NCBI RefSeq assembly: GCF_002409645.1
Contig: NZ_DHNR01000031.1
Location: forward strand, 227,169-291,168
DNA from: Acetobacter sp. UBA5411
Lineage (GTDB): Bacteria > Pseudomonadota > Alphaproteobacteria > Acetobacterales > Acetobacteraceae
Direction of reading: 5' to 3'
Length of the DNA stretch: 64,000 bases
Shown piece after piece: positions 7,545 to 17,184 of this stretch. Positions within the stretch are counted from its first letter, which is position 1, and each line of letters begins with the position of its first letter. The position numbers and the translations under genes are program-made. The notes under the pieces were generated by a model. It saw only the letters and a program-made list of their open reading frames with translations, ran no database searches and was not told the DNA's origin.

Positions 7545-8945
7545 ATGCCAGCCTCGCCACTTTCTTCAGAGCTCTTGCCCGGACATGTCTGGTTCGATGT
7601 CGAGGATCTGTTCGAATATGGCCGCACCAATACACGCCCCAGTGGCATCCAGCGGGTAGCTTTCGAGATCCAGCGCGCCATGCGCAGTCTGCCCGACATG
7701 CAGAAACGGGTCGGTTTTCTGAGGCACAGTCTGGACGGGCGTCGGTTTGTCGTTGTGCCGAATGAAGAGGTGGAGGCGCTCTACGAACGCCTTACCGCGT
7801 CGTCCGGACAAAGTGCCGGACAGATATGCCACAGCAGCTTCAGAGAAACTCCGGCTCCTTCCCTCATCAGGCGGATGGCCTTGCGGCTTCCCGTCGCCGT
7901 GCGTGTGCCGTTGGGACAGTTTGCCGCCCACCAGAGCGCAGCCTTGCGAGACCTTCCTGCGCTGATGCGGGGAGGGATTTCCATCTTTAGGCAGGCCAGA
8001 CGGCAAAGCAACATCAAGGCTCAGCAGCCTTTCCAACCGGCTGCGCACGATATCATTCTGGCGCTCGGCGCACCGTGGGCGCATCCCGATTATGGGACGC
8101 TCATCAATCATTACCGCCACCATTACGGCGTAAAGTTCGGACTGCTGGTACACGACATCATTCCGCTGCTTTATCCCGAGTGGTGCCCAGCAGGTCTGCC
8201 GCGTGTTTTCCGACGCTGGCTGACCTCCACCCTGCCGGCGTGCGATCAGGTATTTTCAGTCTCGCAAGCCACCCGGAACGATATTGAACACCAGTTTCCC
8301 GGTGTAATCGCTCGTCCGATCCGGATGGGCACCATAAAACCCGGCAAACCGAAAAAAGACGACGCGCCGCCCGTCACAAGCCATCCTTATGTTCTGTCGG
8401 TAGGGACGCTTGAGGTCCGCAAGAATCATGTGCTCCTCTTCCGCCTCTGGCGACGGCTGCTGAGTGAGCACAGGCCGGAGGACATTCCCCATCTGGTGCT
8501 TGTCGGCTCGCCGGGATGGCTGGCCGAAGACCTGATGGGACAGCTCAAAAACAGCAATTATCTCGATGGACATATCACGCTCATTCTGGGCCCTTCCGAT
8601 GCGCAAATCGATACGCTCTACCGGAACGCATTGTTTACGATCGTGCCGTCCTTTTACGAAGGCTGGGGCCTGCCGGTGTCGGAAAGTCTGATACGCGGCA
8701 AGGTCTGCCTGGCTTCCGATCGCGGAGCGCTGGTGGAAGCAGGGCAGGGGCTGACTGGGCATTTTGATCCGGACAATCTCAATGATGCTCTGGAAAAGAT
8801 CAGGCCGCTTCTGTTCGAGGCCAATACGCTTGCGGAGATGACAAAGCGGGTTGAGGCAGGTTTCAGGGAAACCCCGTGGACCTTCGCAGCGCAGGACATG
8901 CTTCAGGCCTTCAGCGCGTCACAACAAAAGACGCCTTTGTCATAA
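7545..8945 (+). CDS. GT-B family 1/4 glycosyltransferase
   Basis: A 466-residue glycosyltransferase. The N terminus VWFDVEDLFEYGRTNTRPSG is the opening typical of the SGIQRV-type glycosyltransferases of polysaccharide clusters. The donor-binding domain shows LSVGTLEVRKNH near residue 285, a DAQIDTLYRNA segment and the EX7E-type motif FYEGWGLPVSESL. It is a soluble or peripheral membrane enzyme probably acting on surface polysaccharide; the sugar specificity is not readable. It is not in a polysaccharide operon here, with the LapA-domain gene following after 56 bp. Confidence 0.85.
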   Translation: MPASPLSSELLPGHVWFDVEDLFEYGRTNTRPSGIQRVAFEIQRAMRSLPDMQKRVGFLRHSLDGRRFVVVPNEEVEALYERLTASSGQSAGQICHSSFRETPAPSLIRRMALRLPVAVRVPLGQFAAHQSAALRDLPALMRGGISIFRQARRQSNIKAQQPFQPAAHDIILALGAPWAHPDYGTLINHYRHHYGVKFGLLVHDIIPLLYPEWCPAGLPRVFRRWLTSTLPACDQVFSVSQATRNDIEHQFPGVIARPIRMGTIKPGKPKKDDAPPVTSHPYVLSVGTLEVRKNHVLLFRLWRRLLSEHRPEDIPHLVLVGSPGWLAEDLMGQLKNSNYLDGHITLILGPSDAQIDTLYRNALFTIVPSFYEGWGLPVSESLIRGKVCLASDRGALVEAGQGLTGHFDPDNLNDALEKIRPLLFEANTLAEMTKRVEAGFRETPWTFAAQDMLQAFSASQQKTPLS

Positions 8946-9001
8946 AAGTAAAAAGCACGGCTTTTCTTGCTCCCGGCAGCGGCTGAGGCTACGAATGCTT
9001 C

Positions 9002-9373
9002 ATGATTCGTCTTATCCTTCTTGTCCCCTTTCTTCTGGCGCTGATCCTGTTTGCCGCGAGCAATCAGGAGCCCTCACAGATGTGGTTCCTGACCTATAGC
9101 TGGTCCTCCTCTGTGGGTGTTCTGGCCGTTCTGACCGCTTTTGTCGGGCTGCTGCTCGGCGCGTTTGGCGTCTGGGTCAGTGAACTGGGTCAGCGCCGTC
9201 GGGCCAGAAAGGCCGAGGCTCGCAACAAGGAGCTGGAAGCAACCGTCGCCAGCCAGACGGCGGAGCTTGAGCGTTTGCAGACGCAGGCGCGTCTCGCAGC
9301 TACAGCCAACGCAATCCCGCCGACCACGACGACGATCACCCCGATTGCACCTCCATCCCCTTCGGCGGTCTGA
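9002..9373 (+). CDS. LapA-domain (DUF1049) inner-membrane protein
   Basis: A 123-residue protein with two transmembrane helices (about 2-20 and 38-60), with SNQEP between them, followed by a basic, coiled-coil tail (EARNKELEATVASQTAELER) and a Thr/Pro-rich end. This is the layout of LapA/YciS-type proteins, which in E. coli are linked to lipopolysaccharide assembly control. It lies 3 bp before pyrF, an arrangement (lapA-like gene then pyrF) that also occurs in enterobacteria, and is presumably co-transcribed. Confidence 0.8.
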   Translation: MIRLILLVPFLLALILFAASNQEPSQMWFLTYSWSSSVGVLAVLTAFVGLLLGAFGVWVSELGQRRRARKAEARNKELEATVASQTAELERLQTQARLAATANAIPPTTTTITPIAPPSPSAV

Positions 9374-9376
9374 GGC

Positions 9377-10084
9377 ATGGCACAGCGTCGCACACGGCTT
9401 ATCGCCGCTCTTGATACGCGTGATCCTGCACAGGCCGAGACATGGGCTGCTGCCGTCTCTCCGCATGCGGACGCCATCAAGCTGGGTCTGGAATTCGCCT
9501 ACGCTGCCGGTTTCGATGCTGTCGAACGAGTCGCAGCGGGACGGGATCTGTTTCTCGATCTGAAGCTGCACGATATTCCGAACACGGTGGGAGCCGCCAT
9601 CGGCAGCCTGAGCCGTATCCGGCCAGCCATGCTGACCATCCACGCAGGTGGTGGCAGCGCGATGGTCGCAGCCGCCCGCAAGGCCTGCGATGACAGCTTC
9701 CCGGAAGACCAGAAGCCGATCCTGCTGGCGGTCACGGTTCTGACCAGCCTTGACGATCACGGTCTTGCCGAGATGGGCATAAAGGACGGTGCAAAGGCGC
9801 AGGTTCTCCGTCTGGCCGAACTGGCGCTTCGCAATGGCGCGGACGGGCTGGTCTGTTCCGCCCATGAACTGGCGGCGTTACGGGCAGAATTCGGCGACAA
9901 ACCGGTGCTGGTGACACCTGGCATTCGGCCGCATGGCGCAGCTGTGGGTGACCAGAAGCGCGTCATGACCCCCACCGAAGCACGCACGGCTGGGGCTGAC
10001 TGGATTGTTATCGGGCGTCCGATCACCGGTGCAGCAGACCCGGCCTCAGCTGCGGCCGCCATTGCGGCAGAACTCTCGGCATAA
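9377..10084 (+). CDS. pyrF: Orotidine-5'-phosphate decarboxylase
   Basis: A 235-residue enzyme making UMP from OMP in pyrimidine synthesis. The active-site strand FLDLKLHDIPNTV, with the Asp-x-Lys-x-x-Asp array, is intact, as are the N-terminal ALDTRDPAQAE, the phosphate-binding VTPGIRP and the final WIVIGRPIT segment. Length is normal for the family. It sits between the LapA-domain gene and trpF with 3- and 13-bp gaps, so the three form an operon. Confidence 0.95.
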   Translation: MAQRRTRLIAALDTRDPAQAETWAAAVSPHADAIKLGLEFAYAAGFDAVERVAAGRDLFLDLKLHDIPNTVGAAIGSLSRIRPAMLTIHAGGGSAMVAAARKACDDSFPEDQKPILLAVTVLTSLDDHGLAEMGIKDGAKAQVLRLAELALRNGADGLVCSAHELAALRAEFGDKPVLVTPGIRPHGAAVGDQKRVMTPTEARTAGADWIVIGRPITGAADPASAAAAIAAELSA

Positions 10085-10097
10085 GGTTCCTCCGCGC

Positions 10098-10733
10098 ATG
10101 AGTGTTGGCGTCAAGATCTGTGGGCTGACCGAAGAGCGCGGGCTGGATGCCTGTCTGGAATACGGCGCGGACTGGATCGGCCTGAACTTCTTCGCGAAGT
10201 CACCCCGTTACGTCACGCCGGTGCGGGCTGCTGAACTTGCACGACGGACCAGTGGCACCAGTTCGGTCTGTGTGGGGCTGTTTGTCGAACCCACGGACGC
10301 CAAGGTCACGGAGGTGCTCAATGCCGTGCCGCTCGATGTGCTCCAGCTTTATACCTCGCCAGAGAGAGCACTCTCGCTTGCCCAGACGTTCGGCAAGGAG
10401 ATCTGGCTGTCCTGTCCTGTGTCCAGTCGTGCGGATCTGCCGGTCCAGTGCGACGTCCAGCGTCTGGTCATCGAATCCCGTGCACCTAAGGACGCCAGCC
10501 GCCCCGGAGGGAACGGGCTGACCTTGCCGTGGGACGTAACGGCGGGATGGACTGCACCAGCACCGTGGATTCTTGCGGGTGGACTGACGCCGGAGAATGT
10601 CGCGCAGGCTGTTCGCATGAGTGACGCGCCCGCGGTGGATGTGGCGTCCGGTGTGGAAAGCGCGCCGGGAATCAAGGATCCGACCACTGTGAAGCAGTTC
10701 ATTGAGCGGGCACGATCAGTCCGGATCGCCTGA
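10098..10733 (+). CDS. trpF: Phosphoribosylanthranilate isomerase
   Basis: A 211-residue TIM-barrel enzyme of tryptophan synthesis, isomerising phosphoribosylanthranilate to CdRP. The catalytic Cys lies in VKICGLTEE and the catalytic Asp in the AVDVASGVE strand; GADWIGLNFF, PLDVLQLY and PWILAGGLTPENV are family segments. The ATG at 10098 directly begins the conserved first strand; the open frame upstream is overlap with pyrF. Many alphaproteobacteria have trpF-trpB-trpA, but here a tRNA follows and trpBA are not in the window. Confidence 0.95.
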   Translation: MSVGVKICGLTEERGLDACLEYGADWIGLNFFAKSPRYVTPVRAAELARRTSGTSSVCVGLFVEPTDAKVTEVLNAVPLDVLQLYTSPERALSLAQTFGKEIWLSCPVSSRADLPVQCDVQRLVIESRAPKDASRPGGNGLTLPWDVTAGWTAPAPWILAGGLTPENVAQAVRMSDAPAVDVASGVESAPGIKDPTTVKQFIERARSVRIA

Positions 10734-10790
10734 AACGCATTTTCCCCCTTGAGTCTCGGACAGATACTGGTATGAAACGCTCCGTGCGCT

Positions 10791-10881
10791 GGAGAGATGG
10801 CCGAGCGGCTTAAGGCGCACGCTTGGAAAGCGTGTGTGCGTTAATAGCGTACCGAGGGTTCGAATCCCTCTCTCTCCGCCA
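10791..10881 (+). tRNA. tRNA-Ser (anticodon GGA)
   Basis: The acceptor stem GGAGAGA (10791-10797) pairs with TCTCTCC (10871-10877), followed by discriminator G and an encoded CCA. The D-arm reads TGGCCGAGCGGCTTAAGGC, the anticodon loop CTTGGAAAG gives GGA, there is a long class II variable arm, and the T-loop is GGTTCGAATCC. The long variable arm and anticodon identify serine. Confidence 0.97.
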
Positions 10882-11004
10882 TAACTACAAAAACACCGAT
10901 TAACATCGCTTGCACAAAGCACCTTCACGCAACGTCATGCGTGCGCGGCAAGTTTCAGCTGGTGCGGCTCGCAGATTCAGCGCTGGCTCGCGTTGAGAGC
11001 GAGG

Positions 11005-11739
11005 TCAGTGTGTGTGCTCAGCGAGTCTGTCCATAAGCTGAAGCGCGTTCCCGGGTGCGGCACCATAAGTCGTATTATCGTAGATTGTCCAAACATCGGT
11101 GCCGAGCGCGGAGAGCGAATTAATGACTTTCGCCTGTGTTTCAATGGCCTTTTCCCCATAAGGAGACTCATACATGCGAGGTGAGCCATGCAACCGGAAA
11201 TAGGCGAGGCCTTTCCAGCCGCCCGGTTGCGCTGCAAGCAGAGGTTTGGCCGGATCAGCCGCGACCCGTGAGACGTGGAGTGTCTCCAGCATATGGTCCA
11301 CTTCTGGCAGGAACCAACTGGCGTGCCTCGGTTCCAGAACGATGGGACTGGAGATCACCCTTTTCAACTCCTGAAGGAAACGTTCGGCCACGTTTCCGGG
11401 GTAGGCGAAACTTGGCGGCAGTTGAACCAGAATAGGTCCTCGTTTTTCGCCAAGACCACTCGTTTCCCCTGCAAAGCGTTCGATGAGTGCTCCGCAATCG
11501 ACCAGACGACGTTCATGCGTAATCGCTTTGGGCAATTTGACGGAAAAGCGGAATGCGGGTGGGACGCTCGCTGCCCAACGCTCATAGGTTGTGCGTCGAT
11601 GTGGTCTGTAAAAACTGCTGTTAATTTCAACAGCTGAGAAAAGTGTCCCGTAGCGCTCAAGATGCGTGCCGACCGAAGGAAACCGATCGGAAAGCGCGGT
11701 CGGGATCGACCAGCCAGCGACGCCGACATGGATGGACAT
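11005..11739 (-). CDS. DUF72 (YecE-like) family protein
   Basis: A 244-residue TIM-barrel-like protein of the DUF72 family. The signature N terminus MSIHVGVAGWSIP, the stretch FSAVEINSSFYRPHR and the later FRFSVKLPKAITHERRL and YFRLHGSPRMYESPY segments are all present. Its biochemical role is unknown. AGGAGGAA lies 6 bases before the ATG, supporting this start. It is transcribed toward the tRNA-Ser gene as a single gene. Confidence 0.88.
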   Translation of the reverse strand: MSIHVGVAGWSIPTALSDRFPSVGTHLERYGTLFSAVEINSSFYRPHRRTTYERWAASVPPAFRFSVKLPKAITHERRLVDCGALIERFAGETSGLGEKRGPILVQLPPSFAYPGNVAERFLQELKRVISSPIVLEPRHASWFLPEVDHMLETLHVSRVAADPAKPLLAAQPGGWKGLAYFRLHGSPRMYESPYGEKAIETQAKVINSLSALGTDVWTIYDNTTYGAAPGNALQLMDRLAEHTH

Positions 11740-11841
11740 AGACGTTTCCTCCTGCGACCGGGCGATGATGCTGCTTTCAGATATGTGAGTCTGAGAAACA
11801 ACCCTGTATCATGTCACAGCCAAAACAAGCTGACACGCTTC

Positions 11842-13362
11842 TCAGTCCAGGCTTCCTGACTGCACGGCTTTGGCGGTCACATCCGGATGTCCTGCCGTAA
11901 CCACACCGACGCAACGCCCCTTTCGCATCAGGCGGGCTACGAAATCGAACGTTTCCAGATCGCCTTCGATTGCCACGTCATCGAACGGTTCATGGTAGCC
12001 TGCATATTCGAGCTTGCAGTCGAACTGCTGGGTCCAGAACCAGGGAAGGAAGTGCGCTGGTCCGGGCTGACCCGTGATCGTGCGCGCAACCTGACGGCCC
12101 TGCACCTGCGCCGAACGCCAATGCTCAATCCGGAGACGACTGTCGCCGTGGGCGATGCGTGCGCAATCTCCTGCGACATAAACGCCAGCAGCAGATGTTC
12201 GCATGCTGTCATCGACATCAATGCCGCCATCGTCAGTTGCGAGACTGGCCGCGAAACTGGTTGCAGGGTGTACGCCGATGCCAACAAGCACGATATCGGT
12301 GTCCAGATGCGTACCATCGTCAAGACGGACACCGTGGACGCGTTCGTCTCCCTCCACGCCAACGATGCGTCGTCCGGCCAGATAGGTCACGCCTTTCTCT
12401 TCATGCAGACGCCGGAGACGTACTCCGATTTCCTGACCAAAGTTTTTTGCAAACGGCGTGTCGTCCGGAGCGACGACCGTAACCTGCAAACCGCGTGATT
12501 TCAGCGAGGCGGCGGCTTCCATACCGATAAAGCTGCCACCACTGATCACGACCCGACCATTCGATGGACAGGCTTCAAGCAGTTGTTGCGTATCGGTGGC
12601 CTGCCGGATCGTGAAGACGCCTTGAAGATCGGCACCGGGGATATCGAGCTTGCGGGGAGTGGCACCCGGAGCAAGCAGCACGTGATCGGCTGTCAGTGTC
12701 TGTCCGTCAGCCAGCGTAACGGCACGCGACGCCGCATCAAACGCCACGACTTTCCCCATGACGCGATGAATATCATGCTCGGTCCAGAAGTTGTCAGGAC
12801 GCAGGGGAGGAGGCGCATTGCCCTTGGCCTTGCCGGACAGCACGGTCTTGGTCAGTGCCGTGCGGTCGTAAGGTGCTGACGTTTCACTGTCGACCATGGT
12901 GATCGATCCGGCAAAGCCGAATTCTCGCAGGGAAATAGCGGCTGTTACTCCCGCAGCGCCAGCGCCGATGATCAGCACAGTTTCAGTCTGCTCTTTTGGT
13001 TTTTCAGCTGGCAGCGGGTCTGTGGTAAGGGAAAGCCACACACGTCCATCGCGGATTTCGGTGGGATAGACGGCGAGCGGGTCGAGTGAAAGAGGCTCAA
13101 GCAGTCGCCCATCCTCAATCGAGAAGATTGCCTTGTGCCACGGACAAACCAGTTGGTTGTCACACACGACACCTTTCTCCAATGGAGCACCCTTATGCGG
13201 GCATTCGCCAGCCAGAGCCCGGATTTGTCCATTCTCCTGCCGAAGCAGAATCACAGGCTTGTCTTCGACCTCCGTGCGATACGGTGTAGTGGTGGAGAGG
13301 TCGGCAAGGCTCGCGACATCATGCAACGAACCACCGGTGTTATGGGGATTGTCTTGTGTCAT
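11842..13362 (-). CDS. Rieske-domain FAD/NAD(P)-dependent oxidoreductase (AIF-like)
   Basis: A 506-residue fusion. The N-terminal Rieske [2Fe-2S] domain (about 1-100) has both ligand pairs, CPHKGAP and CPWHKAIF. A pyridine nucleotide-disulphide oxidoreductase domain follows, with FAD motif LIIGAGAAGVTA near residue 130 and a second Rossmann region around VVISGGSFIGMEAAASL. The final region contains GVYVAGDCAR. This is the architecture of apoptosis-inducing-factor-like and ferredoxin-reductase-type proteins that pass electrons from NAD(P)H; the acceptor is unknown. It lies 40 bp downstream of an SDR gene on the same strand, suggesting one transcript. Confidence 0.88.
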   Translation of the reverse strand: MTQDNPHNTGGSLHDVASLADLSTTTPYRTEVEDKPVILLRQENGQIRALAGECPHKGAPLEKGVVCDNQLVCPWHKAIFSIEDGRLLEPLSLDPLAVYPTEIRDGRVWLSLTTDPLPAEKPKEQTETVLIIGAGAAGVTAAISLREFGFAGSITMVDSETSAPYDRTALTKTVLSGKAKGNAPPPLRPDNFWTEHDIHRVMGKVVAFDAASRAVTLADGQTLTADHVLLAPGATPRKLDIPGADLQGVFTIRQATDTQQLLEACPSNGRVVISGGSFIGMEAAASLKSRGLQVTVVAPDDTPFAKNFGQEIGVRLRRLHEEKGVTYLAGRRIVGVEGDERVHGVRLDDGTHLDTDIVLVGIGVHPATSFAASLATDDGGIDVDDSMRTSAAGVYVAGDCARIAHGDSRLRIEHWRSAQVQGRQVARTITGQPGPAHFLPWFWTQQFDCKLEYAGYHEPFDDVAIEGDLETFDFVARLMRKGRCVGVVTAGHPDVTAKAVQSGSLD

Positions 13363-13402
13363 AAAAGATTTTCCCGAAACTGAGTATCAATGTAGGCGGA
13401 GA

Positions 13403-14428
13403 TTACGGAAGTCCGACGCCGCCATTCACGCCAATGACCTGACCCGTCATGTAGCTGGACTCAGTGGATGCCAGTTGGACGTAAGCAGGTGCAATCTCGA
13501 CCGGCTGGCCCGGACGGCCCATTGGTACATCCCCGCCCATTTTCTCGACATTTGCGGTCGTCTGGCCGCCACTGACCTGTAGGGCTGTCCAGAACGGACC
13601 GGGGGCGATGGCATTGACCCGGATGCCGCGCTTGATGAGCTGCTTCGCCAACCCTTTCGCAAAATTGGCGATCCCGGCTTTGGTTATCGAATAATCGAGA
13701 ATATTGGTCGACGGATTATAGGCGTTTGTCGATGAGGTGAAGATAATGGACGAACCGGGCTGCATATGTGGGATCGCAGCTTTGGTCAGCCAGAAGAGCG
13801 CATAGAGATTGGTCTTGAGAGTCCAGTCGAAATCTTCAGTGCTAACATCAAGAATATCATCATGCGTATGCTGCCTGCCTGCGCAATTCACGAAGATATC
13901 GAGACCACCAAGCTGCGTTACTGCCTTGGAGATGAGTTCCTTGCAGAATGCCTCGTTACGAATATCGCCGGGGAGACCGACGAACTTCCGGCCTGCCTGT
14001 TGCACCAGCGCCTGAACTTCTCGCGCGTCACTTTCTTCCTCAGGCAGATAGTTGATGGCGACATCCGCTCCTTCCCGTGCGTAAGCAATCGCGGCGGCGC
14101 GCCCAAGACCGGAATCTCCGCCAGTAATCAGCGCTTTTCGTCCGGCAAGGCGGCCATTGCCGCGATAGCTCTGTTCCCCATGATCGGGACGCGGCGTCAT
14201 TTTCGAAGCCAGTCCGGGCCAGGGTTGGGACTGTGCGTTAAAGGGCGGATGAGGAAACAGGTTTCTGGGATCGGCAAGCGGGATGGCGGTTCCGCCCGGC
14301 GCATTGGGCTCCGCTGCCGCCGCACGCTGGCCGAAGGTCGATGCGCCTGCCACAGCTGCAATACCTGCGGCCTTGAAGAGCTGACGGCGTGAGGAATCAT
14401 GATTACGGCTGCTGCTATCGTCGGTCAT
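13403..14428 (-). CDS. Tat-exported short-chain dehydrogenase/reductase
   Basis: A 341-residue SDR with a twin-arginine signal (SRRQLFKAAG near residue 13, then AAVAGASTFGQRAAAA), so it is predicted to be exported folded. The nucleotide motif TGGDSGLGRA, the NCAGRQ segment, catalytic Ser in FTSSTNAYNP and the YSITKAG Tyr/Lys pair are intact. An SDR with a Tat signal and a DRNLFPHPPF-like linker resembles the YhxC/YghA-type SDRs. The start at 14428 has AAAGGA at suitable spacing; the frame is open to 14545. The substrate is unknown. Bound NAD(P) would have to be exported with the enzyme. Confidence 0.85.
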   Translation of the reverse strand: MTDDSSSRNHDSSRRQLFKAAGIAAVAGASTFGQRAAAAEPNAPGGTAIPLADPRNLFPHPPFNAQSQPWPGLASKMTPRPDHGEQSYRGNGRLAGRKALITGGDSGLGRAAAIAYAREGADVAINYLPEEESDAREVQALVQQAGRKFVGLPGDIRNEAFCKELISKAVTQLGGLDIFVNCAGRQHTHDDILDVSTEDFDWTLKTNLYALFWLTKAAIPHMQPGSSIIFTSSTNAYNPSTNILDYSITKAGIANFAKGLAKQLIKRGIRVNAIAPGPFWTALQVSGGQTTANVEKMGGDVPMGRPGQPVEIAPAYVQLASTESSYMTGQVIGVNGGVGLP

Positions 14429-14780
14429 CGACATTCCTTTCGTGCTGGGCATCGCCATCACACGGCGTAAGTTTACCGCCCGAACAAGCGACATTCGTCC
14501 CCCGCTTTGCATCAGGGACACTGTGGGAAAAAACCACTCGCACATGATTGCCAGCGGCTACCCGGAAAATTGCTGCTGTTTTTCATACGCAGGACACAGG
14601 GATTCGTTCCGGTCCGGTGAGGCAAAGCCGTCATGCGTCTGAGGGACTGACCGCTGGTTTTCATGTGTTTTGCATGGATTTTCCAGAGGGCCTGCTGCTG
14701 GAAATCCATCGGAAAAAGAAACCTAACGGGGGCATCTTTCGTTAACTGGCGTGACCCATTCCACATTGCAGGAGATAAAA

Positions 14781-15563
14781 ATGTCCGTAAATGAAACACG
14801 TCCGGATCATTCGACCTCTGGACGTATTCAGGACAAGGTTGCTGTCATTACCGGTGCGGCGAGCGGCATAGGCAGTGCAACGGCGGAACGTTTTGCAAAC
14901 GAAGGCGCACGACTGGTGCTGGCGGATCTCGACAAGGAAAAGCTGGACACACTCGTCGCGGACATAACGGGCCGTGGAGGACAGGCCATCGGCGTGGTGG
15001 GGGATGTCAGTCACGAAGCGGATGTCCGGGCTCTGATGGATCAGGCTGTCTCCCATTTTGGCGCGATTGATATTCTTGTCGCCAATGCCGGTATCATTCC
15101 TGAGGCTGATCTTGCGTCGGCCACCGTCGATCTATGGGACCACACGATGGCGGTGGACGGACGCGGCATGTTCCTCAGTTGCAAATACGCCGCGGCTGAA
15201 ATGGTGAAGGCCGGGAAGGGAGCGATTGTCTGCCTGTCCTCAATTTCCGCTTTTGCCGGTCAGAAAGGACAGGCGGTGTATGGTCCCGCGAAATTCGTCG
15301 CCTCGGGTTTGACCAAGCACTTGGCCATCGATCTGGCTGACAAGGGTGTGCGCGTCAACGCTGTGGCGCCGGGCACGATCGACACGCCAGCAGTAGGAAA
15401 AATGGGTAAGGAAGGCATTGAGAAAGTGGTGGCCATGCATCCGTTGGGCCGGATGGGTAAGCCGGTTGAGATTGCCAACGCTATCCTGTTCCTGGCTTCC
15501 GACGAAGCCTCGTTCATCACGGGTGCCGTGCTGCCGGTTGATGGTGGCTATCTGGCCCAATAA
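14781..15563 (+). CDS. SDR family oxidoreductase
   Basis: A 260-residue cytosolic classical SDR. TGAASGIGSA binds NAD(P), NAGIIPE and the catalytic Ser (VCLSSISAFAG) and YGPAKF Tyr/Lys motifs are intact, and the C terminus ends with the typical FITGAVLPVDGGY. The ATG at 14781 has AGGAGA 5 bases upstream and is preferred to the upstream in-frame ATG at 14751. It is a single gene. Acetic acid bacteria carry many such polyol/sugar dehydrogenases, and the substrate cannot be deduced. Confidence 0.88.
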   Translation: MSVNETRPDHSTSGRIQDKVAVITGAASGIGSATAERFANEGARLVLADLDKEKLDTLVADITGRGGQAIGVVGDVSHEADVRALMDQAVSHFGAIDILVANAGIIPEADLASATVDLWDHTMAVDGRGMFLSCKYAAAEMVKAGKGAIVCLSSISAFAGQKGQAVYGPAKFVASGLTKHLAIDLADKGVRVNAVAPGTIDTPAVGKMGKEGIEKVVAMHPLGRMGKPVEIANAILFLASDEASFITGAVLPVDGGYLAQ

Positions 15564-15906
15564 CCCTGCTTTGCACCGTTCGGCTGGTGAGCGCATGCGC
15601 TTTGCTGGCCGGGCAGAATGATCCCTCGGACGGGACAGAGCCGATCAGGGCAAGAGACTAAAGGCAGTTTTTCCGTCGCGTATCTTCAGGATCCGGAGAA
15701 CCTACTTCACTCAAAAACCTTTGTCTTTTATTGGTCGGCTTGATTTCTAACGGAAATCAGAGGCAGCGCTGAACAGCATGATGCGGTTCTGTTTTCGCTG
15801 TTCGGGGCAGACCGCCACAGCGACGTGCCAGCGCGCTGTCGCGATAGATGACCAAGCTGAGATCGAGCCGTCAGATGCGGTCCAGAGACAATGATGATGG
15901 GGACCG
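15564..15906. other. 343-bp gap, nothing recognised
   Basis: This stretch between the SDR and MFS genes has no ORF that looks coding, no tRNA and no strong terminator by eye. Short frames on both strands have shadow-like composition. It presumably carries the promoter of the MFS gene. Confidence 0.4.
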
Positions 15907-17154
15907 ATGACCAGCCATGAGACAGACACACTCCGCCGTCGGGACAATCTCGCCCTGGATGGCATCAGCTTTCTGCTGGCGGACGTACAGTATAATCTCG
16001 GCGCTTTCCTGACCGGCCTTCTCGCCGCCTATGGGTGGCCGTCATCCGACATCGGCATGGCGATTGCGTCGGGCGGTGCGGGCGCGGTGATTGCACGTCT
16101 GCTGGGGGGATGGGCGCTCGACCGGTTGTCTTCGCGCAGGCTCATTCTGGCGAGCTGCTGCCTTGTGACAATCGTCTCTGTCTCGGTCGCCGCCCTGTTT
16201 CCCGGCTTCTGGGAGATTGTCTGCGTCCATTTCCTTGCCGGTGGTGCTGGCGCTCTGTTCTCACCATTGCTGGCGGCCATCAGTCGCGAGACTGCGGGGC
16301 CTCGCGGTTATATGGCGCGTATGGGACGCAATGAGTCGTTCAACCATATGGGCAACGCACTGGTTGCCTGTTTCATGTGCGCTGTGGGCACGATGGCCGG
16401 ACCGCTCACGCCTTTATGGGCCATCGGGGGGCTGGCAGGCATCAGCCTCCTGCTTGTGGCGCGACTGACTGGCCGTGCCGATGCACAGGAAGCTTCATCG
16501 GATAAGTCAAAATCAGCCATAGCAAAGGGGGGGAAGGCCCTCCGTGTGCTGACCAATGCTCCGTTGCTCATCTTCCTGATTTGCCTCCTGTTGTTCAATC
16601 TGGCGAATGGCGCAACCGTTCCGCTCATGATCGAACGGCATGCCACTTATCACTTCGGCAATGTGCCCTTCATGACGGCCGTCTGCATCATCGTCGCGCA
16701 GGCGACCATGGTACCGGTCGCGTTTCTGGTTGGGCGGACTGCCGGATCATGTCGGCGCAAGCCGCTCTTTCTGATGGCGCTGGCGATGCAGCCATTGCGT
16801 GACCTGCTGGTCTTCTGGAGCGCCAGTTGGCCAGTCATGTGTCTGGCCCAGATTCTGGATGGTATCTCGTCGGGCATTATTCTGGTGCTCTTCTATGCCA
16901 TCATGTCGGATCTGGCGGAGAAGGGCGGTCGGCGGAATTTTCTCATTGGTTTGGGACTTGCCGTTGGCACCGTGGGAGCCTTGCTTTCGAATTTCGTCGG
17001 AGGTCAGCTGACATCTGCTTATGGGTTCAATCCGGCGTTTCTGGCGCTGGCAGGGAGCGGGGCCGCTGTCTTTTTCCTCTTCCTGTTCGCCATGCCGGAA
17101 ACGCACGAGGATGAGCCTCTATCTGTATCGGTGGAACACAATGGAGTAAGCTGA
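15907..17154 (+). CDS. MFS transporter
   Basis: A 415-residue major facilitator with about 12 transmembrane helices. The loop after helix 2 reads GGWALDRLSSRRL, a version of the MFS motif A, and a cytoplasmic linker (GRADAQEASSDKSKSAIAKG) separates the two halves. The N-terminal LADVQYNLGAFLTGLLAAYGW resembles the group of MFS proteins annotated as sugar or nitrate/arabinose-efflux-like; the substrate is not readable. The following small lipoprotein gene starts 30 bp later on the same strand. Confidence 0.85.
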   Translation: MTSHETDTLRRRDNLALDGISFLLADVQYNLGAFLTGLLAAYGWPSSDIGMAIASGGAGAVIARLLGGWALDRLSSRRLILASCCLVTIVSVSVAALFPGFWEIVCVHFLAGGAGALFSPLLAAISRETAGPRGYMARMGRNESFNHMGNALVACFMCAVGTMAGPLTPLWAIGGLAGISLLLVARLTGRADAQEASSDKSKSAIAKGGKALRVLTNAPLLIFLICLLLFNLANGATVPLMIERHATYHFGNVPFMTAVCIIVAQATMVPVAFLVGRTAGSCRRKPLFLMALAMQPLRDLLVFWSASWPVMCLAQILDGISSGIILVLFYAIMSDLAEKGGRRNFLIGLGLAVGTVGALLSNFVGGQLTSAYGFNPAFLALAGSGAAVFFLFLFAMPETHEDEPLSVSVEHNGVS

Positions 17155-17184
17155 GAATATATAGCTAAAAGGACTGGTCACAGG

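Noticed and set aside
8946..9001. Terminator after the glycosyltransferase gene
   Set aside because: Only short imperfect pairing around AAAAGCACGGCTTTTC; not convincing.
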